A DNA stretch of 64,000 nt from Psychrobacter urativorans (GCF_001298525.1 NZ_CP012678.1:1798001-1862000); one strand, 5' to 3'. Positions 27,866 through 37,940 are shown, counted from the first letter of the stretch. The notes: generated from the sequence alone by a model not told the origin. Translations and numbers: made by a program.

Positions 27866-28170
27866 AGTATCCTCAAGAGGTTAAATAGATGAATGGGAAA
27901 GGGAAAGAGAATATAGGTTATAGATTACTATTGTTTTAATTGATAATAGCGTATTAACGGATAGCCGTTTAATGTATATCGCGGTTGAACGGATTTTACT
28001 TACGAGTTTATATATTGTTTTATTAATACCGCTCGCAATATTATAAAACGATTCAGCGTTAACATATCATACCGTCAACTATTAGCGACGTCTACATGAT
28101 GAATAGGGTCGCCAATAGTGGTTATGCTTATTTTTAAAGGTATTGACTGCCAAGACTATTACTCTATGGG
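27866..28170. other. Gap between dsbC and hom
   Basis: No ORF. A short inverted repeat TAACGG/CCGTTTA near 27954-27970 is the only structure noticed; no T-run follows. It may contain the hom promoter on the minus strand, not identified. Confidence 0.35.
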
Positions 28171-29022
28171 CTATTGAATGCCTACCGCTTGTGCCAATTG
28201 CGCGGCAGGTAAGTAACCGCCTACTTGTTCGCCAGATTCGGTAAAGATGGCAGGGGTTCCGCGCACGCCAAGTGCCATGCCAAGCGCCATTTGTGCTTGC
28301 ACCGGATTGCTACAGCTAGAGCCTGTCACATCCGCACCTATTTTAGCTTGGTTCATCGCGGCATTACGATCTTTGCTACACCAAATGCCTTCCATTTTAG
28401 GAATAGATTCTTCACTGCGCGGCCATGCTAAATAACGCACTTCGATACCACGAGCGTTGATATCTGCCATCTCTTCATGCAGCTTACGACAGTAGCCGCA
28501 GTCAGCATCAGTAAAGGCATAAACCACAGACTTAGTTGCCCCTTTTGCTGGATAAATAATCATATCCTTTTTGTCGACCTTTTTCAGCGCTTCTTGCGCC
28601 GTTTTTGCGACTAATGCGCCACTGATATCAACAGGTTCACCATCACCAACAGCGATGATTTGCCCTTGAATAATATGTTTGCCCGACTTATCGGTAAAAA
28701 ATGCAGGTAGTCCTTCCGCAGTTACCCAATAAATACCGCTCATATCCGTGGGTACGGCTGAAATAATTTTTTCTTCAATGCCCGATGCTTTTAAGTTGGC
28801 TTGTAGTGCTTTGACCACTGCACCATCACTATTGCCGACTGTCTTAGTAGTTTTAGCTTGGGCGCTATTGACGATACCGGTACTGCTAGTGGCATCAGCG
28901 GCATTATTCGAGCAACCCACTGCGACGATGACTAGTGACGCACTTAGTAAGGCATGAGACAGTTTGTTCTTAGATAGCTTTGTTATCGCGAGGTTGAGCT
29001 TAGAAAAAGGAGAAAACGACAT
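28171..29022 (-). CDS. dsbC: Thiol:disulfide interchange protein DsbC, probable lipoprotein form
   Basis: Periplasmic disulfide isomerase of 283 residues. The thioredoxin-like domain carries the active site DADCGYCRKL near residue 174 and the cis-Pro region RGTPAIF. A second Cys pair (WCSK and SSCS) fits DsbC structure. The N-terminus (residues 15-37) is hydrophobic and ends VIVAVGC at Cys37, resembling a lipobox, so this DsbC may be membrane-anchored rather than soluble; the match (AVGC) is not ideal. AGGAAA precedes the ATG. The disulfide-bonded pilins in this window are plausible clients, though that is inference. Next gene downstream is hom. Confidence 0.92.
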   Translation of the reverse strand: MSFSPFSKLNLAITKLSKNKLSHALLSASLVIVAVGCSNNAADATSSTGIVNSAQAKTTKTVGNSDGAVVKALQANLKASGIEEKIISAVPTDMSGIYWVTAEGLPAFFTDKSGKHIIQGQIIAVGDGEPVDISGALVAKTAQEALKKVDKKDMIIYPAKGATKSVVYAFTDADCGYCRKLHEEMADINARGIEVRYLAWPRSEESIPKMEGIWCSKDRNAAMNQAKIGADVTGSSCSNPVQAQMALGMALGVRGTPAIFTESGEQVGGYLPAAQLAQAVGIQ

Positions 29023-29423
29023 AAAACATTTCCTATAGGCAGATATGCCTAATGATGGTTTTGTATAAAGATAAAGAAACGGCTTAAGATAATGGTTAGA
29101 GCAGGTAGTGAAATATAGGGCGCGTGTAAGCGTTAATAATAAGGACTTTCAACAAAGTTTTTATACTTCTTCATACTTAATAGCGAACAATAAAAATAAA
29201 TAACGTACTCTATCTTAACATAATTTTATAAAACACTATCAAAAGCTATGTGGCTGCAAGTTGCCATATCATGTCTCTTAACGAGCGGTAAAATATGAGA
29301 AATAAGATACATTTATGCTCTGTAAAATTACAGAGTGACTAGGTAGGCTACTGCTAAATAACGCTATTTATTATAATTTATATTATCTCTATTTATTTAA
29401 GCGATTTTCGCTAAGGAATGTAC
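29023..29423. other. Divergent dsbC/DUF808 gap
   Basis: No ORF and no clear promoter by eye; AT-rich throughout. It must contain the start signals for both flanking genes. Confidence 0.35.
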
Positions 29424-30347
29424 ATGGCAGGTGCCAGTTTATTAGCCTTACTTGATGACATCAGTTTGATATTAGATGATGTCTCACTCATGACTAAAGT
29501 TGCCGCCAAAAAAACGGCTGGCGTTTTAGGTGACGACTTAGCGCTGAATGCTGAGCAAGTAACTGGCGTTAAAGCAGACCGTGAGCTGGCAGTGGTTTGG
29601 GCAGTCGCCAAAGGTTCATTCGTCAATAAGCTTATTTTAGTACCGGCAGCGTTGTTGATTAGCGCCATTTATCCGCCATTAGTTACGTTTTTATTGATGT
29701 GTGGTGGTCTTTATTTAGCTTATGAGGGTGCAGAGAAAATTATTCATAAATTTTGGCCGCACTTACTGCCGCACGATGAAGAACAAAAAAAACGGCTGCG
29801 TGCCAATGCTGATGACACCATTGATTTGGTCGCTTTTGAGAAAGAAAAAATTAAAGGGGCAGTGCGCACTGATTTTGTGCTCTCAGCAGAGATTATTGTG
29901 ATTGCTCTTGGCTCTGCTGCCGGTGCCACGCTGTTAGAGAAAAGCTTAGTGCTCTCTATTATTGCAGTGACTATTACTATAGGTGTTTATGGCTTAGTTG
30001 CCGGTATCGTCAAAATGGATGATTTAGGCTTGCATCTGATGAAAAAATCTAGCAATGTGCAGCAAAAAACAGGTGCTTTTCTACTGTCATTTGCCCCCAA
30101 ATTAATGAAGTTTTTATCTATCGCTGGCACTATAGCGATGTTTTTAGTGGGTGGCGGTATCTTGGTGCATGGGATAGATTTTTTACATCATGAAGTCGAA
30201 GATTTAGCACATTTGACCGGCATATTTGAGAGTGCCACTACGATGCTGTTAAATGCGTTGGTGGGTTTAATTGTTGGTGTTATCGTCGTTGCTATTGTGA
30301 CTATGATTGGCAAAATGCGCGATAATAAATCGTCTTCTGCTCATTAA
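29424..30347 (+). CDS. DUF808 family inner membrane protein (YedI-like)
   Basis: Integral membrane protein of 307 residues of the DUF808/YedI family, function unknown. The conserved N-terminus MAGASLLALLDDISLILDDV is followed by KVAAKKTAGVLGDDLALNA and then five to six hydrophobic segments (about residues 70-100, 145-190, 215-245, 270-300). ATG 29424 is preferred over 29418 because AAGGA (29413-29417) then sits six bases away. Single gene, convergent with rne across a shared terminator. Confidence 0.88.
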   Translation: MAGASLLALLDDISLILDDVSLMTKVAAKKTAGVLGDDLALNAEQVTGVKADRELAVVWAVAKGSFVNKLILVPAALLISAIYPPLVTFLLMCGGLYLAYEGAEKIIHKFWPHLLPHDEEQKKRLRANADDTIDLVAFEKEKIKGAVRTDFVLSAEIIVIALGSAAGATLLEKSLVLSIIAVTITIGVYGLVAGIVKMDDLGLHLMKKSSNVQQKTGAFLLSFAPKLMKFLSIAGTIAMFLVGGGILVHGIDFLHHEVEDLAHLTGIFESATTMLLNALVGLIVGVIVVAIVTMIGKMRDNKSSSAH

Positions 30348-30381
30348 TTTACCCTTTACTAAGTAGATATATCAAACATAA

Positions 30382-30417
30382 AAAAGCCCCAAAGTTGCGA
30401 ACAACGTTGGGGCTTTT
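30382..30417. terminator. Bidirectional terminator between DUF808 gene and rne
   Basis: AGCCCCAAAGTTG and CAACGTTGGGGCT pair with one mismatch around CGAA, flanked by an A-run and TTTT. Confidence 0.85.
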
Positions 30418-30426
30418 GCTATTTAA

Positions 30427-30464
30427 CCATATTAATACTTACTAGCCATATCAATACTTAGCTG
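30427..30464. repeat. 19-bp tandem repeat over the rne stop codon
   Basis: CCATATTAATACTTACTAG is followed by CCATATCAATACTTAGCTG (15 of 19 identical). The second copy contains the rne stop codon at 30458-30460. Confidence 0.75.
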
Positions 30465-33400
30465 TCGCTATCTGAATCGTCATTTTCTATTTTTTCAGCT
30501 TGCGTTGGTTTTTTATGCTCAGTTTTTGGTTTACGACTGCGCGCTTTTGGCACCTTTGCCGTTGTCAAATTGAACATACCCATTTGCGGTAATAGCTGCT
30601 CAGCCACATTTTCAATCATATTTTTATAACTGGCAATGGTGGTTTTTGATTTGCTGGCTTGGCTATCATCCTTTACAGAGTCTGCGGTAACGGCTTCCTC
30701 TACTGTTACTGGCTGAGTCTGAGTCACAACTTCTTCATGATGAATCTGTAGTTCTTGATCAACTTGCAGGAGTTGCGCGCTTTCGATGCTGATATCGTCT
30801 GCCTGTATTTGCCCTGTTAAGGCGTTGGCATCAATATCATGGACGTCAACGTTATGCTCATCGACTTGACTGTCAGCATGCATGGCTTCAGGTTGCGTTG
30901 CTTCAGTAACGTTAGCGTCACTGACTTCCTGAGTCATGTTATCTTCTGATTTAGTCTCAGATTCAGCATTTTGGCTTGCTGAAACAGCAGGTTCATTAGT
31001 AACCGTCAACACCGCTTGCGCCTGATAGTCAGGATGCTGTCCACGTGGGTCATTGCTGGCTCGTTGGCTAATAGCGCGTGGTTCGACCGCGGTTTTACCT
31101 TGTGCGGCAGCAAACTGGCTGACTGCTTGGGTCATTGCCTCAAAGCGCGTGAGATAATCTACCGCTAGGGGCTGATAGCCATAGTTGCTAAAGTCAAACA
31201 GGCACTCATCAGAAGGGTTGCCTTCAACTTTACTGGCGTCAACCTCACTAACATCGGTATTCATATCAGCCGCTTGCTGCGTGTGGATGGTAATGGCATC
31301 AATAAAGCTGCGAATGATACCGTCATTTGCCAAACGTATTTTTGCGTCAGGTAGAGTTGTCTGAATAAATTCACCAACTGTACCGCGGATGGCTGCTGCC
31401 TTGGCAACGAGTTGTTGAGAGACAGCTTCAGGGGCTGGCACTGGTAATGTCGCTTGCGGGTGTGACTGTTGACGACGGACAACACGCGGGTCATTACTCG
31501 CTTGACCAAACTTATTGGCTGTCACATAGCGTTTAGCAAACAATGCTTCATGGGTAAGCTCAAGCACTGCATTACTGTTTTTAGCGTTATTGTCTTCGAC
31601 GCTACTGTCTTTATCGCTACTCGTTTTATCACCATCAATAGCAGGAGCTTCAGAAGTCACCGCCACTGTATTAACAGTGTCAGTTTTCTGCTTCTCAACT
31701 ACCTCTGTCGATGCGCGCGCGATGCTGGTGTCAGCAATGACCGGTGCTTGAATAGTCTCTTGGCTCTCAGACGACTGCTGTTCCACTATAGCGGGTTTGC
31801 TGTCTGTAGTTTGATTTGCACTGACACTATCTTTTTGACTGTCGCTAACTTCACTGGCTTCAGGAGCGTTAGATGATACTTCATCCTTTGCAGTGCTGAC
31901 CGTGGCGATAACCTCTGGCACAGCATGGTTTGTAGACTCGTTAGTCGACTTTACTACTGACTTTTCTTCACGGTGTTGTGCGGTGTTATCCGTTGCACTA
32001 GGATTGATTGTATCCATTGCTACTGATACGTCACGCTTAGCAACTTGTGCATCGGCTGCCTGACTCGCTATTTTTTCAGATTTGCTATCATCCAAAGACA
32101 AATGAACCACTTCTGGTGCTTTGTGCTTAGGCGGAGCCACGTTAACATGTATGCTGACCTCATTAGGGTTCTGATGACGAGTACTCTCTTGCGTTTTGTT
32201 AGCATTATTTGCTTGACTGGCAGATTGAGAGGATTGTTGCTTTGTATTACGCTCAGCGGTTAACGTTTCACCACGCTCAAGTTTACCACGTGAGTTGCGT
32301 TGGCTGTGCGGCTTACGTTTGCTACGAGTTTGCTCATCAGATGCTACGCTATCTTGAGTGTCAACTTGAGCAGGGTCGTTACGTTCGCTGCTATTACGTT
32401 CATTGTTTTGGCGGTTGTTACGATTGCGAGTGTTATCATTATTACGTCTGTTATCTTGCTCACGCTTGTCTTGCTCACGCTTATCTTGATTATCAGCCTG
32501 CTTGTCGTCTGTAGCGTTGACGCTGTCAGCATTAGCATGGCTGCTATCGACGTTACTGTTATCAGTAGTAGCGGTCTCATCACGTTGATTTCTTTGATGC
32601 GGTTTCGCTGGACGTGATTTGCGTGGCTTACGTCTTCTTCTATCCTCTGCATTGTCGTCAGCAGCATTAGTATCGATAGTATTGCTAGCGCTACTGCTGT
32701 CAGTATTCTGGCGTGTTGTCTGACGATTGGCGTTGGCATCTGACGGTTGGCTACTATCAGATTGGCTGGTTTGCGATATAGATGCCGTCTGAGCACCACT
32801 CAAAGCCTGATGATTGACTTGTCCAAATGATCCTAAGCTTTGTGCACCCGTATTTACTAAAGCTTCAATGGCTTCGGCAGCATCACGACTGCTAACACTG
32901 GCTGATAGCTGTGCTTGTGGGGCTTGGGCAAAAAGATTAGATAACCATGCCACTGCTTGCGGTTGAGCTGCCACAGGCGCAGTAGATTGCGCGTCTACAG
33001 GAACGGGTTGAGCCTGTTGTGTATTAGCTTGCGCAGGGTTATTTTGGTTGGCATTGTTTTGAGAAGCATTACTTTGAACAGACGTGTTTTGCGCGGCTCG
33101 AGTTGAGGTTGTCGGCTCGTTATTATGTCGACTAGGGCTGTTTTGCTGATTGCTACTGTTTTGTTTCGCGTTTTGCTGATTACCACTTTGTGGGTTAGTA
33201 GTAGGCGTATTCACTGCTGCTTTACGTGGTTGACGCGTTGGTTGTTGCTCAGGACGCTCTTTTTCAGCCGTTTGCCAATCAACTTCATACCCTAAACCAC
33301 TGTGCTCTTGCTGCTGTGTATCCGTGATACGTTCATAGCTGGTTGGCGCAAAACCATCACGATTAAAGTGTAGTTTAAAGTTAGGCGACTCTAAATGGGC

Positions 33401-34813
33401 ATGCGGTAAAATGGTGATACGCGTGCCACTGTCTTGTTCAAGATAAACGATGCTATCGCGTTTCTCATTTAATAAGAAGGCGGCAATATCAGTCGGTACT
33501 TCGGCTTGTACTTCGCCTTGGCGCTCTTTGAGGGCAATCTGTTCAATCTCGCGCATAATAGATAAGGAAAGCGAGCGCAAATCACGAATCATACCGTTGC
33601 CATGACAGCGCGGGCAGATATAGCCAGTCGATTCTTCTAAAGATGGACGTAGGCGTTGACGGCTCATTTCCATCAAACCAAATTTAGAGATATCGCCAAA
33701 CTGGACACGCGCACGGTCATATTTGGTAGCATCAATCAGACGTTTTTCAACTTCTTTTTGATGCTTATTGTCATTCATATCAATGAAGTCAATGACAATC
33801 AAGCCGCCCATATCACGTAAACGTAATTGGCGTGCAATCTCGTCAGCGGCTTCTAAATTGGTGTGATAAGCGGTTTCAGCAACATCCGAGCCTTTGGTCG
33901 ATTTAGCTGAGTTAATATCGATAGAGACCAACGCTTCGGTTTGGTCAATGACGATTGAGCCGCCAGAAGGCAAACGCACTTCACGCTGATAGGCGGTTTC
34001 GATTTGTTTTTCGATATTAAAGCGTGCAAACATTGGCTCATAGTCGGTATATTTACGCAGTTTGTCCGCTTGTGTCGGCATGACCGCATCAATAAAACCA
34101 GCCGCTTCAACATAAGCGTTTTCGTTATCGATCCAAATCTCAGCGATATCGTCGCGCAGATAATCACGCACGGCACGCGTCACCACGCCTGCTTCTTGAT
34201 GCACTAAGCGCGGTGATGGATATTTTTGATTTTGTTCTTGAATGGCTTGCCAGATATTAAGCAAATGGTTCAAATCGTGCTGCAAGTCTTCTTGAGTTTT
34301 GCCAATACCCGCAGTACGAATGATGACGCTCATACCTTTTGCTAGGTCAAGATTGCCCAGCATACGTTTCATATCTTCACGTAATTTGCCAGATATTTGA
34401 CGTGAAATCCCGCCGCCACGTGGATTGTTTGGCATGAGTACCAAATAACGACCGGCGAGTGACACATAAGTTGATAACGCTGCACCTTTATTACCGCGCT
34501 CTTCTTTTTCAACTTGGACGATGATTTCATCGCCTTCTTTGATCAGTTTTTTAATATTTTCGTCGCGTGGATTGCCGCTTAGGTATTCAGCAGAGATTTC
34601 ACGAATCGGTAAAAAGCCCTGACGTTGTGAGCCATATTCGACGAATACCGCTTCAAGCGATGGCTCGACACGCGTGACGTGACCTTTATAAATGTTAGAT
34701 TTTTTTTGCTCGCGGGTACGATTTTCTAAATCGAAGTCGTAAAGGTGATTACCTTTACAAAGGGCGACACGAATTTCTTCGTTTTGAGTGGCGTTGATTA
34801 AAATGCGTTTCAT
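30458..34813 (-). CDS. rne: Ribonuclease E with very long scaffold tail
   Basis: Essential endoribonuclease for mRNA decay and rRNA/tRNA maturation, membrane-associated in relatives. The first 510 or so residues are the conserved catalytic half: S1 domain from residue about 35, DNase I-like site with VSIDINSAKS and VIDFIDMND, and zinc-link CPRCHGNG near residue 400. The remaining 900 or so residues are disordered, rich in Asn, Gln, Ser and Asp, with an Arg-rich RNA-binding stretch (DRRRRKPRKSRPAK), a QDKRE repeat, and two ASNDPR motifs near residues 1103 and 1252. 1451 residues is long for the family. AGGAT precedes the ATG. Divergent from rluC across 1.1 kb, which probably holds a long autoregulatory 5' UTR. 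Confidence 0.96.
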   Translation of the reverse strand: MKRILINATQNEEIRVALCKGNHLYDFDLENRTREQKKSNIYKGHVTRVEPSLEAVFVEYGSQRQGFLPIREISAEYLSGNPRDENIKKLIKEGDEIIVQVEKEERGNKGAALSTYVSLAGRYLVLMPNNPRGGGISRQISGKLREDMKRMLGNLDLAKGMSVIIRTAGIGKTQEDLQHDLNHLLNIWQAIQEQNQKYPSPRLVHQEAGVVTRAVRDYLRDDIAEIWIDNENAYVEAAGFIDAVMPTQADKLRKYTDYEPMFARFNIEKQIETAYQREVRLPSGGSIVIDQTEALVSIDINSAKSTKGSDVAETAYHTNLEAADEIARQLRLRDMGGLIVIDFIDMNDNKHQKEVEKRLIDATKYDRARVQFGDISKFGLMEMSRQRLRPSLEESTGYICPRCHGNGMIRDLRSLSLSIMREIEQIALKERQGEVQAEVPTDIAAFLLNEKRDSIVYLEQDSGTRITILPHAHLESPNFKLHFNRDGFAPTSYERITDTQQQEHSGLGYEVDWQTAEKERPEQQPTRQPRKAAVNTPTTNPQSGNQQNAKQNSSNQQNSPSRHNNEPTTSTRAAQNTSVQSNASQNNANQNNPAQANTQQAQPVPVDAQSTAPVAAQPQAVAWLSNLFAQAPQAQLSASVSSRDAAEAIEALVNTGAQSLGSFGQVNHQALSGAQTASISQTSQSDSSQPSDANANRQTTRQNTDSSSASNTIDTNAADDNAEDRRRRKPRKSRPAKPHQRNQRDETATTDNSNVDSSHANADSVNATDDKQADNQDKREQDKREQDNRRNNDNTRNRNNRQNNERNSSERNDPAQVDTQDSVASDEQTRSKRKPHSQRNSRGKLERGETLTAERNTKQQSSQSASQANNANKTQESTRHQNPNEVSIHVNVAPPKHKAPEVVHLSLDDSKSEKIASQAADAQVAKRDVSVAMDTINPSATDNTAQHREEKSVVKSTNESTNHAVPEVIATVSTAKDEVSSNAPEASEVSDSQKDSVSANQTTDSKPAIVEQQSSESQETIQAPVIADTSIARASTEVVEKQKTDTVNTVAVTSEAPAIDGDKTSSDKDSSVEDNNAKNSNAVLELTHEALFAKRYVTANKFGQASNDPRVVRRQQSHPQATLPVPAPEAVSQQLVAKAAAIRGTVGEFIQTTLPDAKIRLANDGIIRSFIDAITIHTQQAADMNTDVSEVDASKVEGNPSDECLFDFSNYGYQPLAVDYLTRFEAMTQAVSQFAAAQGKTAVEPRAISQRASNDPRGQHPDYQAQAVLTVTNEPAVSASQNAESETKSEDNMTQEVSDANVTEATQPEAMHADSQVDEHNVDVHDIDANALTGQIQADDISIESAQLLQVDQELQIHHEEVVTQTQPVTVEEAVTADSVKDDSQASKSKTTIASYKNMIENVAEQLLPQMGMFNLTTAKVPKARSRKPKTEHKKPTQAEKIENDDSDSDS

Positions 34814-35934
34814 ATTGCTATCCTATGAGTACGCATAACAACGATATGACGGTCTTTATGAAGTAGCTATAGGGCAGTGGCAAGCGTTGCTAATATTAAA
34901 ATTAGCGGAAGATATTAGAAATTTTTTATTAAAAGTAAATAGATGCATAAAGCAAAATTGCTAATTTATAGCTGCTCATCTTTATGATTGCTCATCATGA
35001 TATTGACCCAAAATGCTCAACCTAGATTCGTTGTTAATAATAAAGATAAGTGAAGTAGGTTGTAAGACTATCATCATTTATTTTAGGTGGTTTATAACCA
35101 AAATTATTATCAGGTACGACATCTAAGTATTAATAAGCTCTTTTATATAACGCTGTTTTGCTATCGGTCTGATATCTGTCAGCTGAGTTGCTATTAATCC
35201 TGTTGCTATTAACTCTATAGGGTGTAAGTCTATATTGAGAAGCTTGTTATGCTTTTAAAATTAATGCACAGTAGCAATATCAAAAAATGGCGCGATTATT
35301 AACATAAATAACCATTAAATTTAGCTAAAACGTGATGCTTATTTTATATCTCTATTTTTTTGTCTTTTAAAAATGACTATTATCATCGTTAGCTATGATC
35401 AGGATATGACTGCACTATTATTCAGCGGGGCGTACTTGGCAAACAGAGTAGGGCACTGGTTCATCAATGCCGTAGCATATAAGTCTGTCAATGATTAGGG
35501 TCTGTTTGACCGCCAATAAATAAGCCGTAGTAAATCTCTAACCTTAAGCTATTCTCACTTGCTCAACGGCACGTACCCATAAAATTTAAGAATCAAATCG
35601 TGGTTATGCGTTAAATGAGTAAATTGTAAAATGAATAAATTATATATAGTTATCACGTAATAACCGAGCCAGTTCGCTCTTATGATTAATGCGATGATAT
35701 GTGTTATCAATACCTTTAATATGGCGCCATGCTAGAGGTTATCAAGCACGTTACCCTAAAATTCAGATGATGCGCGCAACATTTCACGGTCTATAGTGTG
35801 TACATCTTTACTAGTAAGTAGTGAAGAGAGCACTCAGCTATAAAAGACAATAACGATAATTGCCGTAACCTATGCGCAATTGGCGCTCAACATGCTAAAC
35901 TATAGCAAATCTTTGTGTAAATACCTACCTAAAA
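34814..35934. other. 1.1-kb gene-free region between rne and rluC
   Basis: No ORF of note on either strand. In E. coli a 361-nt rne leader folds and feeds back on RNase E level; a similar leader on the minus strand is expected here but I could not identify its hairpins or promoter. A 15-bp tandem repeat lies at 35187-35216. Near the right end TTGGCG (35880) and TATAGC (35901) form a weak promoter candidate for rluC. Confidence 0.5.
35187..35216. repeat. 15-bp tandem repeat in rne/rluC gap
   Basis: GTTGCTATTAATCCT is followed by GTTGCTATTAACTCT; the first 11 bases are identical. Confidence 0.6.
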
Positions 35935-36963
35935 ATGACGAATTCAAAAATGACTGACGACGCAAACGCCCCTGAAGCCCCTGCTATTTTCAACAGTAAA
36001 ACCCGTCCGCAAAGCGCTGACGATGAGATTAGCAACTTCGGCAAGGTCAATTATCTGGAAGTAACGCGCCATCAACATGATCAGCGCTTGGATAATTTTT
36101 TACTTAACCGCCTAAAAGGGTTGCCAAAACCGCATATCTATAAAATGATTCGCTCGGACGAGATTCGCGTGAATAATAAGCGTTGTAAAGCGCATGATAG
36201 AGTCCAACGTGAAGACGTGGTGCGTATTGCGCCTGTGGTACTGGCGACGCGTGACAAGCCAATTATCAGTAAAGAATTTGCCAAAAGCTTATTGGCACGT
36301 GTGGTCTATGAAGATGAGGGTTTAATCGTCCTTAATAAGCCATCAGGTATCGCGGTACATGGCGGTAGTGGGCTTGATTTTGGTGTGATTGAAGCGATGC
36401 GTGAAGTGACGGATAAAAAATATCTGGAGCTTATCCACCGTATTGATAAAGACACATCAGGGCTGCTGATGATTTCTAAGAAGCGCTCAACACTGAAAGC
36501 GCTACAACAGCACTTAATTGATAGAACCATTCAAAAGCACTACTTATGTCTTGCTAAAGGACAGCCTGCACTGAATGAGCAGTCTATTGATGCGCCATTA
36601 TTACGTTATACGCTGGCAAGCGGTGAGCGCCGTGTCAAGGTTGACAAGCAAGATGAGCAAGCAAAAGAAAGTCAGACTAATATTATCGTACACAGCCGTT
36701 TTACCATAGCGGATCAGCCAGTCAGTCTTATTGAAGCCAAGCCGCTGACAGGACGTACGCATCAAATCCGCGTACATTTAGCGCATATTGGTCATGCTAT
36801 CTTGGGTGATGATAAGTATAACGTACATGATAAATCTGGCGTTCATCGCCTGTGCTTACATGCATGGCGCTTAGATATTCCGGGTTACGAGCCGATTATT
36901 GCGCCACTGCCTGAAGATATGGCGGCATTATTACCAGAAGGCACAGAACTGCCAAAAGTATAG
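35935..36963 (+). CDS. rluC: 23S rRNA pseudouridine synthase RluC
   Basis: Converts uridines 955, 2504 and 2580 (E. coli numbering) of 23S rRNA to pseudouridine. 342 residues: an S4 RNA-binding domain at about 45-105 (QRLDNFLLNRL, IRSDEIRVNNKR), then the RluA-type catalytic domain with HRIDKDTSGL near residue 168, containing the catalytic Asp, and LTGRTHQIRVHLAHIGH. ATG 35935; a second in-frame ATG at 35950 is possible. Divergent from rne, as in most gammaproteobacteria; the broken HAD phosphatase follows. Confidence 0.96.
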   Translation: MTNSKMTDDANAPEAPAIFNSKTRPQSADDEISNFGKVNYLEVTRHQHDQRLDNFLLNRLKGLPKPHIYKMIRSDEIRVNNKRCKAHDRVQREDVVRIAPVVLATRDKPIISKEFAKSLLARVVYEDEGLIVLNKPSGIAVHGGSGLDFGVIEAMREVTDKKYLELIHRIDKDTSGLLMISKKRSTLKALQQHLIDRTIQKHYLCLAKGQPALNEQSIDAPLLRYTLASGERRVKVDKQDEQAKESQTNIIVHSRFTIADQPVSLIEAKPLTGRTHQIRVHLAHIGHAILGDDKYNVHDKSGVHRLCLHAWRLDIPGYEPIIAPLPEDMAALLPEGTELPKV

Positions 36964-37045
36964 GTGACTTGCTCCAAACCCCTTTATTATTCATCGTTTC
37001 ATTAATCATTGGTTGTCTATACCTATTATACGCTAAGGTAAAACC

Positions 37046-37800
37046 ATGAGTCAGCCGAACGATAATTACTCGGTAACCCCATCTGATACTACTGTTGATA
37101 GCACTGCATTGTCAGCGAAAGCTGGCTCGATGACTGATGGGTTAGCGACACATAGCTTGGCAAATAAAACCCTGATTATTTTGATTGGGATGGCACCTTG
37201 ATGGATTCGATAGGTTTAATCGTCGAATCCATGCATATTGCTGGAGAAGCGCATGGTTTTCAGACCACTGACGCAGCGGTAAAAGAGATTATTGGTTTAA
37301 GTTTACTCACAGGGATTGATATTTTATATCCGCAAGCCACTGCTGAGCAAAAGCTGGCAATTGAAAAAAGCTATAGTGAGTATTACATTCCTAATAGTCA
37401 CCGTACGCCGTTCTTCTATCCTATAGAAGATATGCTGCAAACCTTGCAACAGCAGGGCAAACAGCTGGCAGTTGCCACGGGTAAAAAACGTCGCGGTCTA
37501 GATAGAGTGTTGGCTGCTTCAAATAGCGAGCATTATTTTGTGGTTACGCGCTGTGCTGATGAGTCCGGCTCAAAGCCACATCCGCAAATGCTGAGTGATA
37601 TTTTGGCGCATACCCAACAGCCCATTACCAATGCCGTTTTTATTGGCGACAGTATTTATGACATTCAAATGGCAAATACGTTGGGCATGACCAGTATTGC
37701 AGTCAATTATGGCACTGCTGCGCATACCGAGCTTGCAGATGAGCAGCCGAGTTATCAGGTGGAGACACCGGAAGAATTGGTAAGATTGCTGTGTAGTTAG
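37046..37800 (+). pseudogene. HAD phosphatase (phosphoglycolate phosphatase-like), frameshifted
   Basis: HAD-IA hydrolase next to rluC, a conserved neighbour in Pseudomonas. Translation from ATG 37046 runs to TGA at 37199-37201 and ends LIILIGMAP. If one T is added to the TTTT run at 37179-37182, the frame continues as LIIFDWDGTLMDS, the exact HAD motif I with its nucleophilic Asp, and then through the intact remainder (SHRTPFFYPIEDML, VATGKKRRGLD, SKPHPQML, IGDSIYDIQMA) to 37800. The catalytic Asp codon at 37183 is therefore out of frame with the start, and a stop at 37165 blocks an upstream start in the second frame. One-base deletion, hence pseudogene or sequencing error. No internal start can restore motif I. 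Confidence 0.88.
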
Positions 37801-37856
37801 TGTTCATAAGCATAAGCATAAACATGAGTATGAGCAAATAGCGATTAATATTGTAT

Positions 37857-37894
37857 AAAAAAGGCTTTATCGGTGATTCGATAAAGCCTTTTTT
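37857..37894. terminator. Bidirectional terminator between HAD gene and engB
   Basis: GGCTTTATCG and CGATAAAGCC are perfect complements around GTGATT, flanked by A-run and T-run. Confidence 0.92.
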
Positions 37895-37940
37895 ATAGCA
37901 CAAGTTAGCTGTTTATAAGCGCGCTAGTTATAAACTGAAG

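Noticed and set aside
31469..31876. 135-codon ORF antisense to rne
   Set aside because: Cys/Phe/Leu-rich nonsense translation of the repetitive scaffold region; no start signals.
37165..37201. Programmed -1 frameshift in the HAD gene
   Set aside because: The site T ATT TTG does not form an X-XXY-YYZ slippery heptamer, no downstream stem is obvious, and HAD phosphatases are not known to use recoding. A plain deletion or read error is simpler.
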